A DNA stretch of 51,158 nucleotides from Spirochaetia bacterium (lineage in GTDB: Bacteria > Spirochaetota > Leptospiria > Leptospirales > Leptonemataceae), in the NCBI GenBank assembly GCA_021413825.1, contig JAIOPQ010000051.1:1-51158 (forward strand), written 5' to 3'. A program made the translations under genes and the position numbers. A model generated the notes under the pieces. It was not told the origin of the DNA. It saw only the letters and a list, made by a program, of their open reading frames with translations, and made no database searches. The first letter of the stretch is position 1, and each line of letters starts with the position of its first letter. Below are positions 50,418 through 51,158 of the stretch, piece by piece.

Positions 50418-51107
50418 ATGCTCTTTCGTGCCTTCCTTTGCGCCCTTCTGCTGGTCACGGCTTGCACTCATACACGAAAGCCGGTGACAGTCTTTGCCGC
50501 ATCAAGCTTGAAGGATGTAATTGCCGACATTGCAGATACGTGGGATGACGGATCTGGCCCTGGCGCAGGGCTTCGATTTGATTCATCCTCAACGCTGGCT
50601 CGGCAAATTGAATCAGCCGTGGAAGCTCATGTGTTCATCTCTGCGGCACCGGAATGGATGGACAAGGTCAAGCCAATTGAACAGTACAATTGGTTATCCA
50701 ATCGTCTGGTCTGCGTAGTTGCAAAGGAAAGTCCTGACATTGATATTAAGAAACTTGAAAGTCTTGCCATTGGCAATGAGCAGGTTCCTGCAGGCAAGTA
50801 TGCCCGCGCTGCATTGAAACGGCTGGGGATTCCAATTCCCGCCAGAACCATCTACGGATCCAACGTTCGCGATGTGCTTTCAAAAGTTACACAGGGTGGC
50901 GCAACCGCCGGAATCGTTTATGCAACCGATGCGGCAAGCGAGCCTGGAGTTCGTATAATTTTCCTTTTTCCCGAGGACAGCCATCCAAAAATCGTGTATT
51001 CAGTTGGATTGCTCAAGCCAGAAGGAAGAGCATTCTACATGCATCTGCAAAACGAATCTGCAATGCAAAAGGCCCTCAAGCGTGGATTCATAAAATTCAG
51101 TGAATAG
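50418..51107 (+). CDS. modA: Molybdate ABC transporter substrate-binding lipoprotein ModA
   Basis: The ATG at 50418 is preferred to an upstream TTG; it gives a signal peptide with lipobox VTAC. The 229-residue product is a full periplasmic binding protein of the ModA type: VTVFAASSLKDVIADIADTW with the oxyanion-holding Ser in FAASSL, DSSSTLARQIE, AHVFISAAPEWMDK, and VPAGKYARAALKRLGI, which is a signature of ModA. It should bring molybdate or tungstate to ModB. The modB start overlaps its end (GTGAATAG), so the transporter is one operon. No ModE-type site is visible in the upstream gap. Confidence 0.93.
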   Translation: MLFRAFLCALLLVTACTHTRKPVTVFAASSLKDVIADIADTWDDGSGPGAGLRFDSSSTLARQIESAVEAHVFISAAPEWMDKVKPIEQYNWLSNRLVCVVAKESPDIDIKKLESLAIGNEQVPAGKYARAALKRLGIPIPARTIYGSNVRDVLSKVTQGGATAGIVYATDAASEPGVRIIFLFPEDSHPKIVYSVGLLKPEGRAFYMHLQNESAMQKALKRGFIKFSE

Positions 51108-51158
51108 CGTAGAAATCTCAATATCAGTAGGATTTACAGCTACGTTGCTTAGCCTGGT
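51100..51158 (+). CDS. modB: Molybdate ABC permease ModB, partial (right window edge)
   Basis: A GTG at 51100 starts a frame that stays open to the window end (VEISISVGFTATLLSL). It overlaps the modA stop by eight bases. Hydrophobic content and position after modA fit ModB, whose first span starts like this. Only 19 codons are seen, so the identity rests mostly on context. Confidence 0.6.
   Translation, partial: MNSVEISISVGFTATLLSL

Overview
The window looks like a chromosomal segment of a free-living or environmental spirochaete, most likely of the Leptospirales (inference, roughly 65% sure). The clues are many lipoproteins with loose spirochaete-type lipoboxes, a 7TM-SpoIIE-TPR receptor, an NHL-repeat lipoprotein of a type I associate with Leptospirales, and a long chemotaxis operon fused to many receiver-domain effectors. 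Base composition looks close to even, above that of pathogenic Leptospira. I see no rRNA, tRNA, CRISPR array, insertion sequence or phage gene. Nearly every base is coding, and most neighbouring genes overlap by ATGA or similar junctions.

Region 1 (1-3895, minus) is a tripartite efflux operon: TPR lipoprotein, TolC-like outer-membrane factor, RND-type adaptor, then a lipoprotein cut by the window edge. The pump is not in view. Region 2 (4041-6885, plus) is a divergent, tightly overlapped five-gene envelope operon of lipoproteins and small membrane proteins, including a SUMF1-fold lipoprotein that lacks the catalytic cysteine pair. Region 3 (6900-16786) is metabolic and sensory: a phasin-like protein, a 7TM-SpoIIE-TPR receptor, an Old Yellow Enzyme/dienelactone hydrolase pair, an acyl-CoA synthetase with an apparent internal deletion, an SDR, a YceI protein and a zinc-ribbon SDR without its catalytic Tyr. 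A palindrome TAGTTTA-N4-TAAACTA lies just before both the OYE and the YceI gene and suggests one shared regulator.

Region 4 (16809-39438) is the most striking part. An MCP gene is divergent from an operon STAS-cheA-cheW-cheB-cheR-cheY, which runs on without a real gap into a receiver-HD-GYP protein, a receiver-histidine kinase, a receiver-ATPase protein with no usual H-box, a receiver-PAS hybrid kinase, a receiver-adenylate cyclase and an Rcp1-like receiver. This would join chemotaxis, c-di-GMP breakdown and cAMP synthesis in one transcript of about 12.8 kb. A second Rcp1-like receiver faces it. It is followed on the plus strand by two tandem, partly paralogous membrane histidine kinases, a conserved hypothetical protein and an OafA-type acyltransferase.

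Region 5 (39489-51158) holds a penicillin-acylase family enzyme, an envelope lipoprotein with Sm-like modules, a choice-of-anchor/ASH-type lipoprotein, a large repeat/NHL lipoprotein gene split by a frameshifting deletion, a TMEM175-type channel, an SDR, a SAM methyltransferase, a DUF1508 protein, a lipoprotein of the DinB fold, and modA with the first codons of modB at the right edge. No stretch above 300 bases lacks a gene.
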